Below, in pieces: positions 20,843 through 28,653 of a DNA stretch of 37,846 nt. The stretch is from Thermomicrobium sp. 4228-Ro (GTDB taxonomy: Bacteria > Chloroflexota > Chloroflexia > Thermomicrobiales > Thermomicrobiaceae), in the NCBI RefSeq assembly GCF_026241205.1, contig NZ_JAPFQM010000008.1:1-37846 (forward strand). The letters are read 5' to 3'. The notes under the pieces are model-generated. The model ran no database searches. It saw nothing but the letters and a program-made list of their open reading frames with translations, and was not told the DNA's origin. Position 1 is the stretch's first letter, and every line of letters begins with the position of its first letter. A program made the translations under genes and the position numbers.

Positions 20843-23800
20843 ATGGTCGAAGCCGGGAACATCGTCTACCGTGTAACCGCCGACTTCTCCGACCTCGCCC
20901 GCGCCCAGGGGCAGGCCGAGGCGACGTTCGAGCGGATCGGAGCCGAGGGAGAGGCGGCATTCGCCGAGATCACCAGGGCCATCGACGAGGCGGCGCAACT
21001 CATCGCCGGCTCGTTGGCCGCTGCGTTCGACCTCAGCCCGGAACGGATCACTGCCGGTGCGGGAGCCGCTGCAGAGGCCCTGCGCCAGCTCCGGAGCGCG
21101 GCCGAGCAGGCGAGTATGGCAGCGCTCGCGACCGAGGCGGACCAGGCCGGTGACGCGCTCGCCGGGCAGGCGACCGAGGCGGCGGAGGCTGCCCAGGCGA
21201 CTGCTCAGTTGGGCGAGGCGGGAGAGCGTGCCCGGGGCGGAATCGAGGGGTTGCTCGAGCGGCTCGGCCGCTTCGGCATGGCCGCATTCGGTATCCAGCA
21301 GGCGGCCCAGGCGCTCGATGGGTTGCTCCGGCCGCTCGCGGAATTCGGGAAGTCGGCGATCGACGCCGCGAGCGATGCGAACGAGTCGTTCTCGAAGCTC
21401 CAGGCGGTCTTCCAGGACTCCACCATGCTCCTCACGCAGACTCTCGAAAACGCGGCGACCGCCATGGGCCTCTCCCGCGGCGAGGCGGCAGAGGCACTCG
21501 CCACGTTCGGGAACCTCTTCACGTCGATGGGACTCACGCGCCAGCAGGCCGCGGAGATGAGCGCCGAGTTCGTGCAGCTCGCTGCCGACCTCGCCTCGTT
21601 CAACAACCTCACGCTGGACGAGGCGCTCGAGAAGCTCCGCTCGGGTATCGTCGGCGAGATTGAGCCGCTCCGCTCGCTCGGTATCTCGTTCAACGAGGCG
21701 GCCGTTCAGGCCAAGGTGCTCGAGATGGGACTCGCCTCGTCCGAGAAGGAGATCACGGAGCAGGACAAGATCCTCGCCCGCTACCAACTGATCCTGGAGA
21801 TGACGGCGAATGCGCAGGGGGATTTCGCCCGCACGTCCGACCAGTTGGCGAATAGCCAGCGGATCCTGCGCGCTCAGCTCCAGAACGTCCGCGAACAGCT
21901 GGGTTCCGCCTTGCTCCCGCTGCTCACCGACATCGTCCAGGCCGGAGCGCGCTTCCTCGACTGGTTCCAGAAACTGCCGGGGCCGGTGCGAGACGTCACG
22001 ATCGCGGTCGCCGCACTCGGCATAGCGCTCGGAACCGTATTGCCGGCCATCGGCGCTGCGGCGATCGCGATCGGCGCGGTCTCCGCCCCCGTCGTCGGGG
22101 CCGTGGCGGCGATCGGCGCTCTGGCTGCCGGAGCTATCGTCCTCGCCCGTAACTGGGACACGATCCGGGAGAAATTCCCGACGCTCGCTCGAGCGGTCGA
22201 TACCGTCCGCGGCGCGTTCGCCGCGCTCTGGGACGGGGTGCGCACCGTCTGGCCTGCGGTGCAGGAGACCATCGCTGGTGCGATCGAACTCGTGCTCCTC
22301 CAGTTCGAACGGCTCAAGGTGCAACTCAGCGGGTTCGCTCGCCTCATCGTCGCGGCGTTCTCGGGCGAGTGGGGGAAGATCGACGACATCCTGCGCGAGA
22401 CCGACCAGGAGCTCCGCGACGTCACTGAGCGGCAGGTCGAGGCGGGACGCCGGATCGTCGACGCGTGGCGCAACGTCGGCCAGTCGGCCCAGGAGCAACT
22501 ACCGCACTTCTACGACATGTTCACCGCTCTGCGCGAGGGCGGTCAGGCGGCACAGGAAGTCCAGCAGCAGTTCACGAGCACGATCGATGTCTTCACGCAG
22601 TTCGATGCCGCCATCGGCGCGTCGAACCAGGCCATCTCCCGGTGGCAGGGACAGTTGCGCGAGGCACAGGAGGCGCTCGGGCAACTCGAGCAGAAGCGTC
22701 GCTCTGGCGTCGAACTGACCGCCGAGGAACAGGCCCAGTACGAGACGCTCACCTGGTACGTCGGGCGGCTGCAGGGCGGCATCGCCGATCTCGAGTCCCA
22801 GCAACGGTCGATCCTTGTCGCCCAGGCCGAGTACACCCGGGCACTCGACGATCTCAACGCGAAGCTCCAGGAAGGCCAGATCACTCAGGAGGAGTACAAC
22901 CGGCGGGTCGGCGAGCTCAATAGCCAGTACTCGGCCGCGCTCGGCCCAGCCGAGGCGTTCCGGCAGGCTGGCGAACGGGTAGCGGACGCGCTCGGCCAGG
23001 TCGCAGAGCGCCTCGAGGACGTGCTCCGCGGGCTCGGGCTTCTCCCGCCGGAGGTCGAGATCGATATCCAGTCCACCGCCCAGCAGCAGGCCGAGCACAT
23101 CCGGCGCCTCAACATGGAGATCGATTCGCTCCCGTCGTCGTTCACCATCACCGCGAACGTCAACATCGCTCCAGCGATGGACAACCTGGCGAAGCTCGGC
23201 CGCAACATCCCCCAGTCTCCCGCCGAGGAGGGGCCCCTCTCCAAAGAACCGGACTGGGGCTGGCTCTTCCGTGGGCTGGTCGAGTCGGCCGAGAAGTCGA
23301 CGAACGAGACGATCGAGCGGCTGCGGACCTTCGTCGGCAGTGTCCGCGACGTCATGGGCGCGCTCCGCGAGACGTTCCAGGTGGTCGCGGTCTGGCGGCA
23401 GCAGGGCGACCCCTGGGAGGCGGCATGGGGAGAGCTCCTGGACTGGTTCGGTGGGCTCTCCGAGCGGGCGCTCTCGGGCATCGCCGATGCGGCGCGGAAG
23501 TTCGACGGCGAGGTGCTCGGCCGGGCGCGCGACCTCCTGGACGCAGTCGGGAACGTCATGCGCGTGCTCCGGGACACGATCGACGTGGTCGCGCGCTGGC
23601 AGGAGGTCGGCGACCCATGGGACATGGCGTGGGGAGAGGTCGCTGGCTGGCTCGCCAACCTGACGACAGAAATGATCGACTCGCTCTCGCAGGCGGCGGA
23701 CGTAGTCGGTCTCCAGGCGACCGTCAAGGCCCAGCAGCTCTCTGAGGCGATGCAGACGGTCATGGGGTTCGTGGGCGACGTGTTCCGCGTGGCGGAGAGC

Positions 23801-24955
23801 GGGACGGTGACCATCCTCGCTAACCTCCAGACGCTGTGGGCGAACCGCGACACTATCGGCCGTTCCATCGCCGAGCTGGCCGTCTCGCTCGTCGAGTCCG
23901 TCCAGCAGGCGCTCGCGCAGGCCGGAACGGCGCTCCCGAGCGGCGAGCAGACCGAGGGGCTATTCGGACCACTGGGTCAGGTGGTCGGGATCCTCGACCG
24001 CATGGGCCGCCTCACCGAGGAGGGGATCGGGTCCGCGCGGGCAGCGATGGATCAGGTGCGCGAGCTGGGGCAGGCGATCGCCGGGCTCGCGGCTGAGCTG
24101 GCGACGGCGGTTTCGTCGCTCGCCGACACGACGGCGATCCCCGACCGAGACGTGACCGAGAGGCTCTTTGCGCCGCTCCAGGCCGTCGCGAACCTGCTCA
24201 GCACCATGAGTCGGCTCGGGCAGGGGGAGGACGGCGCACGGGTCGATCCTCGTGCGCTGGTGGACATGCTCCTCTCGGCCGTCCGCCAGGTCGTGGATGG
24301 GCTGAGCCAACTCGCGTCCGTCCAGCTGCCGCCGCTCGACCAGCTCGCCTCCCTCCTCGCTGTCCTCGATGTCGTCGAACGGGTCTCGCAGACCCTCGGC
24401 GGGGCGATGGATCGTCTCACGCAGACGGTCAACCCGCAGCGGGCAGCGGGAGCGGCGGCCGGGTTCGCGGGCGCGCTCCGGTCATGGGTCGAGCAGCTCG
24501 CCGGGGTAGCGCAGTCGCTCGACCCGGCCGTCGTCGAGGCTGTCCAGCAGGTCGCGGACGCCTTCGCCCCCATCGCCGACCTCGTCCGGAACGTCGGCGC
24601 CGTGCTCGACCAGGCCGGGAACGCGCCGCGCGACTGGCAGGCGCGGATCGACGCGTTCGCCCAGGCTGTCCAGCAGGTGCTGGTGCGGATCGCAGCGATC
24701 CGCGACCAGATGCAGGGCGGGCTCGAGGGGCTCGCGCAGGCGGTCGCGCAGTGGAACGCGGCACTCGGCTCGCTCGCTGGCACTACCGGCGGTGCAGGGA
24801 ACGTGTCGGTCAACGCCACGCAGAACCTCTCGTTCGAGGCCCAGCTGGCGGCAGACGTCCAGGTGCGCGTCTGGGTCGGCGAGACCGAGCTCCGGTCGAT
24901 CGTCCGCCAGGAGGTCGATGCGGCGGTGCGGGACGCGCTCCTCAACGCGGTATGA
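20843..24955 (+). CDS. Tape measure protein
   Basis: 1370 residues, the longest gene of the window, from ATG 20843. N-terminal: VYRVTADFSDLARAQGQAEA and long Ala/Glu/Gln-rich helices. Residues about 150-380 are the typical tape-measure core (FGKSAIDAASDANESFSKLQ; AEMSAEFVQLAADLASFNNL; LRSGIVGEIEPLRSLGISFN). A hydrophobic stretch at about 390-435 (VTIAVAALGIALGTVLPAIG and following) could insert in a membrane. From about 825 there are three 68-residue repeats, and the rest is helical to the end. With about 1.5 angstrom per residue in known phages, a tail of roughly 200 nm is implied. Ends nine bases before the distal tail gene. Confidence 0.95.
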   Translation: MVEAGNIVYRVTADFSDLARAQGQAEATFERIGAEGEAAFAEITRAIDEAAQLIAGSLAAAFDLSPERITAGAGAAAEALRQLRSAAEQASMAALATEADQAGDALAGQATEAAEAAQATAQLGEAGERARGGIEGLLERLGRFGMAAFGIQQAAQALDGLLRPLAEFGKSAIDAASDANESFSKLQAVFQDSTMLLTQTLENAATAMGLSRGEAAEALATFGNLFTSMGLTRQQAAEMSAEFVQLAADLASFNNLTLDEALEKLRSGIVGEIEPLRSLGISFNEAAVQAKVLEMGLASSEKEITEQDKILARYQLILEMTANAQGDFARTSDQLANSQRILRAQLQNVREQLGSALLPLLTDIVQAGARFLDWFQKLPGPVRDVTIAVAALGIALGTVLPAIGAAAIAIGAVSAPVVGAVAAIGALAAGAIVLARNWDTIREKFPTLARAVDTVRGAFAALWDGVRTVWPAVQETIAGAIELVLLQFERLKVQLSGFARLIVAAFSGEWGKIDDILRETDQELRDVTERQVEAGRRIVDAWRNVGQSAQEQLPHFYDMFTALREGGQAAQEVQQQFTSTIDVFTQFDAAIGASNQAISRWQGQLREAQEALGQLEQKRRSGVELTAEEQAQYETLTWYVGRLQGGIADLESQQRSILVAQAEYTRALDDLNAKLQEGQITQEEYNRRVGELNSQYSAALGPAEAFRQAGERVADALGQVAERLEDVLRGLGLLPPEVEIDIQSTAQQQAEHIRRLNMEIDSLPSSFTITANVNIAPAMDNLAKLGRNIPQSPAEEGPLSKEPDWGWLFRGLVESAEKSTNETIERLRTFVGSVRDVMGALRETFQVVAVWRQQGDPWEAAWGELLDWFGGLSERALSGIADAARKFDGEVLGRARDLLDAVGNVMRVLRDTIDVVARWQEVGDPWDMAWGEVAGWLANLTTEMIDSLSQAADVVGLQATVKAQQLSEAMQTVMGFVGDVFRVAESGTVTILANLQTLWANRDTIGRSIAELAVSLVESVQQALAQAGTALPSGEQTEGLFGPLGQVVGILDRMGRLTEEGIGSARAAMDQVRELGQAIAGLAAELATAVSSLADTTAIPDRDVTERLFAPLQAVANLLSTMSRLGQGEDGARVDPRALVDMLLSAVRQVVDGLSQLASVQLPPLDQLASLLAVLDVVERVSQTLGGAMDRLTQTVNPQRAAGAAAGFAGALRSWVEQLAGVAQSLDPAVVEAVQQVADAFAPIADLVRNVGAVLDQAGNAPRDWQARIDAFAQAVQQVLVRIAAIRDQMQGGLEGLAQAVAQWNAALGSLAGTTGGAGNVSVNATQNLSFEAQLAADVQVRVWVGETELRSIVRQEVDAAVRDALLNAV
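23318..23800 (+). repeat. Three in-frame 204-base repeats within the tape measure gene
   Basis: Repeat starts are at 23318, 23522 and 23726, exactly 204 bases (68 codons) apart. Copies 1 and 2 share the order 'R-R(T/D)..(S/A)V..VM..LR(E/D)T...VVA.W...GDPW..AWGE...W...L'; copy 3 keeps only the first 25 residues or so (AMQTVMGFVGDVFRVAESG). They look like duplications that lengthened the tail in fixed steps. Confidence 0.75.
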
Positions 24956-24963
24956 GGTGAGGG

Positions 24964-26883
24964 ATGCCCGCGCGACTGACGCATGTCGATGATACCTATC
25001 TCGATCCGGCGGTGCTCGGGTTCTCGGTCGCTCTAGCGAGCGGCGGGGCGGGGGAGATCCGTCTCGACGTCCAGACCCGGAACCGGGGCACGCGGCCGCC
25101 CGAGTTGGCCGGCTTCCGGTTCACCGAGCGGACGCTCACGCTCGTCGCCGTGCGTACGGTCAACGTGCCCATCGACACGTTCCGCGCCCGCGTGGCTGGG
25201 CTCCTCGCTCCTGGCCAGCACCGGCTGCGGGCCCAGACGGGTACCGGGGACGACGTCGAGCTGTGGGTGGTCGTCGAGCGCCTCGCCTGGCGGGGCGACT
25301 CGGATACGGATATCCGGATCGAGTGCCGGGCGCAGGACGTCGCCTGGCGCGCGACCAGCGCCACGGCCCTCGCGGCTCCGGGCTCGGCAACTGTCACCGC
25401 CAACCTCCCTGCCTACCCCCGGTTCCGCATCGAGACGAGCGCGGCGACCCCAGCGACATGGCGACGCTATGCCGTGACGGACCGGTTCGGCGAGGGGCTC
25501 GCTGGCTATCCGGTCAAGCTCCCACTGACGCCGATCGCGAGCCAGACGCTCGTGCTCGTCAACGGTATCGCCGTGCCGTTCCTGGTGGCTGGGGGCGGGC
25601 TCTGGGTGCGCGTGGACGTGCCTCCTGGAGGGACGACGCTGATCGACGTCGTGACCTCATCCGCCATCGCGAACGGCGAGACGGCGAACGCGCTCGACCT
25701 CGGGGGCATGTCCGCATCGTCGAGCAACACGACGTGGTATTACGAGAGTGTCCGCGCCATCGACGCGCCACTGGCGGCGACCGGAACCTGGCGTCTCACG
25801 CGCACCTACGCGCATTCGGGGGAGCGTGGTTACCGTTACGGTGGTGTCGAGCGTGACGGCCGCGTCCACCTGGCGCTGGTCTCCCGCGACGCCCCCATCG
25901 AGGGCACCGGCATCCCGAACCTCCTGGACGACTACGACTCGGTCGCACTCGTGACCGGCGTACCGATCCAACGGGTCGACCTGACCTGGACGGTACGCTC
26001 GCGGGCCTGGGAGCGAGAGGCGTTCGCGTGGGCCGACGGATATGGAGTCGCCGTCCTCCGCTACCGGCGACACGGCGATCCCGAGTGGCACGACATACGG
26101 CGCATGCCGGTAGTCTGTAGCTGGACGCCCGGCTACTGGGTCATCCGCTACCGGCGCTACTCGTGGTGGTGGTACTACCGGTGGCGGGACTGGCTTGTCA
26201 CCGAGCACTACTACGACCAGTTTCTCCGTCAGTGGGTCTACACCAAATACCCGTTACCGGCGGTGGTTCAGCTGAGGCCTAATGGCCCGTACGTCCTCAT
26301 GTACCGGGTGTTCGTCACGTCCATGCCCGAAAGCGGCTTCAACCCACCGTTCACCGTGGTCGATCAGGAGCAGGTAACGGTGCCGGTGGGGGCTACGCTC
26401 GGCGGGAGACGTGCGGTGTCGGTGGCGCTCGGGCTGGAGCCCTACTGGGTGCGGGAGAAGCTCCTCAAGGTCTACAAGTTCGAACGGCACGACGAGAACG
26501 GGAACGTCGCGTCACGCTGGCAGTACGAGCGCCACGGGGACTCGTGGGTCGAGCTGGAGGTCGCAAGCGGGGCGACGGTGACCCTGGAGGCAGGTTCCAC
26601 CCCCGCAGTGTCGCTCCTCTTCCAGCGCAGCGCTTACGTCTACAACGGGGCGCTCCGGAACCAGCGGACCGGCCAGGAGGTGACGCTCCAGCGGGTCATC
26701 GCCGACGGGGCGCTCGTGATCGACTGCGACCGGCGCGTGGTCGCGGTGGAGAACGGTGAGCTCTTCGCGGGCTGGGGCATCCGGTTCAGCGATCCGGTGG
26801 ACTGGATGCGGATCGAGCCGGGGGAGAACCAGCTGAGCGGCCTACCGGCTACCGTGACGTGGCAGGAGCGGTGGCTCCTATGA
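24964..26883 (+). CDS. Distal tail / baseplate protein, 639 aa
   Basis: ATG at 24964, nine bases after the tape-measure stop, with GAGGTGAGGG upstream. The N-terminal 130 residues are beta-rich (LDPAVLGFSVALASGGAGEI; FTERTLTLVAVRTVNVPIDT; DDVELWVVVERLAWRGDSDT), compatible with the ring-forming part of distal tail proteins. The remainder is a chain of beta domains with long Thr/Val strands. Residues about 385-445 form an extraordinary aromatic stretch (IRYRRYSWWWYYRWRDWLVT, then EHYYDQFLRQWVYTKYPL). The order tape measure, distal tail, hub is normal for siphoviruses. Function by order and predicted fold. Confidence 0.72.
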   Translation: MPARLTHVDDTYLDPAVLGFSVALASGGAGEIRLDVQTRNRGTRPPELAGFRFTERTLTLVAVRTVNVPIDTFRARVAGLLAPGQHRLRAQTGTGDDVELWVVVERLAWRGDSDTDIRIECRAQDVAWRATSATALAAPGSATVTANLPAYPRFRIETSAATPATWRRYAVTDRFGEGLAGYPVKLPLTPIASQTLVLVNGIAVPFLVAGGGLWVRVDVPPGGTTLIDVVTSSAIANGETANALDLGGMSASSSNTTWYYESVRAIDAPLAATGTWRLTRTYAHSGERGYRYGGVERDGRVHLALVSRDAPIEGTGIPNLLDDYDSVALVTGVPIQRVDLTWTVRSRAWEREAFAWADGYGVAVLRYRRHGDPEWHDIRRMPVVCSWTPGYWVIRYRRYSWWWYYRWRDWLVTEHYYDQFLRQWVYTKYPLPAVVQLRPNGPYVLMYRVFVTSMPESGFNPPFTVVDQEQVTVPVGATLGGRRAVSVALGLEPYWVREKLLKVYKFERHDENGNVASRWQYERHGDSWVELEVASGATVTLEAGSTPAVSLLFQRSAYVYNGALRNQRTGQEVTLQRVIADGALVIDCDRRVVAVENGELFAGWGIRFSDPVDWMRIEPGENQLSGLPATVTWQERWLL

Positions 26884-27587
26884 CCTGGGTGACGGTGCAC
26901 TGGCGTGGTGACTACGCGACAGACGATGTCGCCGTGCAGTGGCGGCGCTCGGTCGGCGCGGCCCGCCAGCAGGACGACGCCGAGCTCAGGCTCCACCGGC
27001 ACACGCCGCTCCTCGCGGTTATCCCGCCCTCTGGTGGGGCAGTGGTGACGATCGCCGGTCGGCGACGTTCCTGGCGCGGTATCACGGACGTGCCGAGCCT
27101 GCATGACGACGGCACGGTCTCGGTACGGGTCTATGCGGTTGAACGCTGGCTGGATTTACGGCAGATCCCCGTCCGCGTCACGTGGTACGGGGTGACGGCG
27201 GGGGCAGCAGTGCGGCACGCGTTGCGCATCACGCTCGGTGGGCTCGCGGAGGCGCCCGTCCTGCCAGGGACGGTGGTGGAGGCGGCTCCCATCCTTACCG
27301 CAGTCGAGTTCAGCGGGCAGAGCCTCCTCAGCCTCCTCATCGACCTGCACGAGCGGACAGGACAGGAGTGGTACCTGGACGAGGCCGGGCGGCTGCACTG
27401 GCTCGCGAGTGTCGGTCGCTATCGGCCGTTCATCCTGACCGATGCCGGAGGCGCGCTGGACGTGCGGACGCGCGATCAGCTCCCCGACGTCGCACGCGAG
27501 GTCGGTGAGGTGCAGGCCGGGGTTCCGTGGGAGTACCAGGACCTCCGGGTGCCCGGCACCTGGCCGCGTCGCGAGCAGCTGAGCTAG
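26880..27587 (+). CDS. Tail hub / tip protein, probable, 235 aa
   Basis: ATG at 26880 overlaps the preceding stop (ATGA). Beta-rich: VTVHWRGDYATDDVAVQWRR, LLAVIPPSGGAVVTIAGRRR, GTVSVRVYAVERWLDLRQIP, then a helix-containing segment (ILTAVEFSGQSLLSLLIDLH, ERTGQEWYLDEAGRLHWLAS). The phrase 'LL.lLidLherTGqeWylDeaGrLhw' is common in tail-tip hub domains where it belongs to the second barrel. Its neighbours fit that interpretation. No catalytic domain is seen. Confidence 0.65.
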   Translation: MTWVTVHWRGDYATDDVAVQWRRSVGAARQQDDAELRLHRHTPLLAVIPPSGGAVVTIAGRRRSWRGITDVPSLHDDGTVSVRVYAVERWLDLRQIPVRVTWYGVTAGAAVRHALRITLGGLAEAPVLPGTVVEAAPILTAVEFSGQSLLSLLIDLHERTGQEWYLDEAGRLHWLASVGRYRPFILTDAGGALDVRTRDQLPDVAREVGEVQAGVPWEYQDLRVPGTWPRREQLS

Positions 27588-27597
27588 GAGGAGGAAT

Positions 27598-28026
27598 ATG
27601 GCGACCGGTGCCACACGGTACGTCCGCGAGCAGTTCCTCGACGCGCTGTTCCGCGGTGGGAGCTGGCCGGCGCTGCCCGGCAACCTCTACCTCTCGCTCC
27701 ATACCGCCGATCCCGGTGATGCGGGGGCGAACGAGGTCGGGGCGAGCGACTACGCCCGCCTCGCCCTCCCGCGAACGACGGCAGACTGGACACGTTCGGA
27801 TGACGGGCTCGGGATGACCTGGGTAGAGAACGCGAGCGATATCACGTTCCCGTCGCCCGTCGCGGACTGGGGCACGGTGACCCACGTCGCGCTCTGGGAC
27901 GCTGCGACCGGAGGCACCTGTCTCTGGACGGGGGCGCTGGCCGCTCCGGTCACGCTCAACGCCGGATCGGCGGGGCTCCAGATCCCGGCAGGCCAGCTCC
28001 GGCTCCCGGTGCGCGGTGCGGGATGA
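27598..28026 (+). CDS. Tail fibre/tip adhesin-like protein, 142 aa (phage fibre Gp80-like)
   Basis: ATG at 27598 after AGGAGGAATA. TRYVREQFLDALFRGGSWPA, LPGNLYLSLHTADPGDAGAN, EVGASDYARLALPRT, ITFPSPVADWGTVTHVALWD and AATGGTCLWTGALAAPVTLN reproduce the recognised order of a family of small phage fibre proteins ('LYlsLHTadP...E....YaR......itFp.......WGtvthvalwDaatGG..L'). Probably a trimeric cap or receptor-binding element. Its close relative follows immediately. Confidence 0.8.
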   Translation: MATGATRYVREQFLDALFRGGSWPALPGNLYLSLHTADPGDAGANEVGASDYARLALPRTTADWTRSDDGLGMTWVENASDITFPSPVADWGTVTHVALWDAATGGTCLWTGALAAPVTLNAGSAGLQIPAGQLRLPVRGAG

Positions 28027-28041
28027 TGCAGGAGGTGAGCG

Positions 28042-28650
28042 GTGAACAAGAGCAACTACCTGGAGCAGAAGTTCCTGGAACACATGTTCAAGAACCTGCC
28101 CTACACGGCACCATCGACCGTGTACGTGTCGCTCCACACGGCGACCGTTTGGCAGCCGAACACGGCGTACAGCGTCGGCGACTACGTCATACCGACCGCG
28201 TTCAACACGAGCGGGCCGCGGCGGCTCTACCGCTGCACGACGGCGGGCACCAGCGGGGCGAGCGAACCCAGTTGGCCTACGACGGAGGGCGGCACGGTCA
28301 ACGACGGGACGGTGGTCTGGACGGAAGCCACCCCCACGCTCGACAGCGGGACGAATCTGCCCCCAGAGGTGTCCGGAGGCGGGTACGCGCGCCAGGGCGT
28401 CGCGGCCGGGTCAGGCTGGACGGCGATCGCGGACGAACCGAGCGGGAACGGGAAGCAGGTGCAGAACGCTGCCGCGGTCTCGTTCGGGAACGCAGGGACG
28501 AACTGGGGGACGGTAGTGTTCGCTGGCGTCTGGGACGCCGCCAGCGCGGGGAACCTCCTCTACTGGCTGATCCTCGACCAGGCGAAGACGGTCACCGCGG
28601 GCGACCCCGTCTCGTTCCCGGCCAACAGTCTGACCATCGTCGAGCGCTAG
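28042..28650 (+). CDS. Tail fibre-like protein with inserted module, 202 aa
   Basis: GTG at 28042 after AGGAGGTGAGCG. It is a paralogue of the preceding gene: YLEQKFLEHMFKNLPYTAPS, TVYVSLHTATVW, VSGGGYARQGVA, AAVSFGNAGTNWGTVVFAGV, WDAASAGNLLYWLIL. Between the LHT strand and the YaR strand about 65 extra residues are inserted (PNTAYSVGDYVIPTAFNTSG, RRLYRCTTAGTSGASEPSWP, GTVVWTEA). That insert has the look of small carbohydrate-binding modules ('W.pntaYsvGDyV......ngrlYrcttaGtSg..eP.Wp....gtv.DGtvvW'), so it may add receptor specificity. Confidence 0.78.
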   Translation: MNKSNYLEQKFLEHMFKNLPYTAPSTVYVSLHTATVWQPNTAYSVGDYVIPTAFNTSGPRRLYRCTTAGTSGASEPSWPTTEGGTVNDGTVVWTEATPTLDSGTNLPPEVSGGGYARQGVAAGSGWTAIADEPSGNGKQVQNAAAVSFGNAGTNWGTVVFAGVWDAASAGNLLYWLILDQAKTVTAGDPVSFPANSLTIVER

Positions 28651-28653
28651 GCT

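Noticed and set aside
20357-22498. A very long minus-strand open frame (over 700 codons) opposite the tail chaperone and tape measure
   Set aside because: Its composition (Glu/Arg/Leu-rich, no domain) is the mirror of the tape-measure codon pattern; the plus strand gives two recognisable tail genes with ribosome sites.
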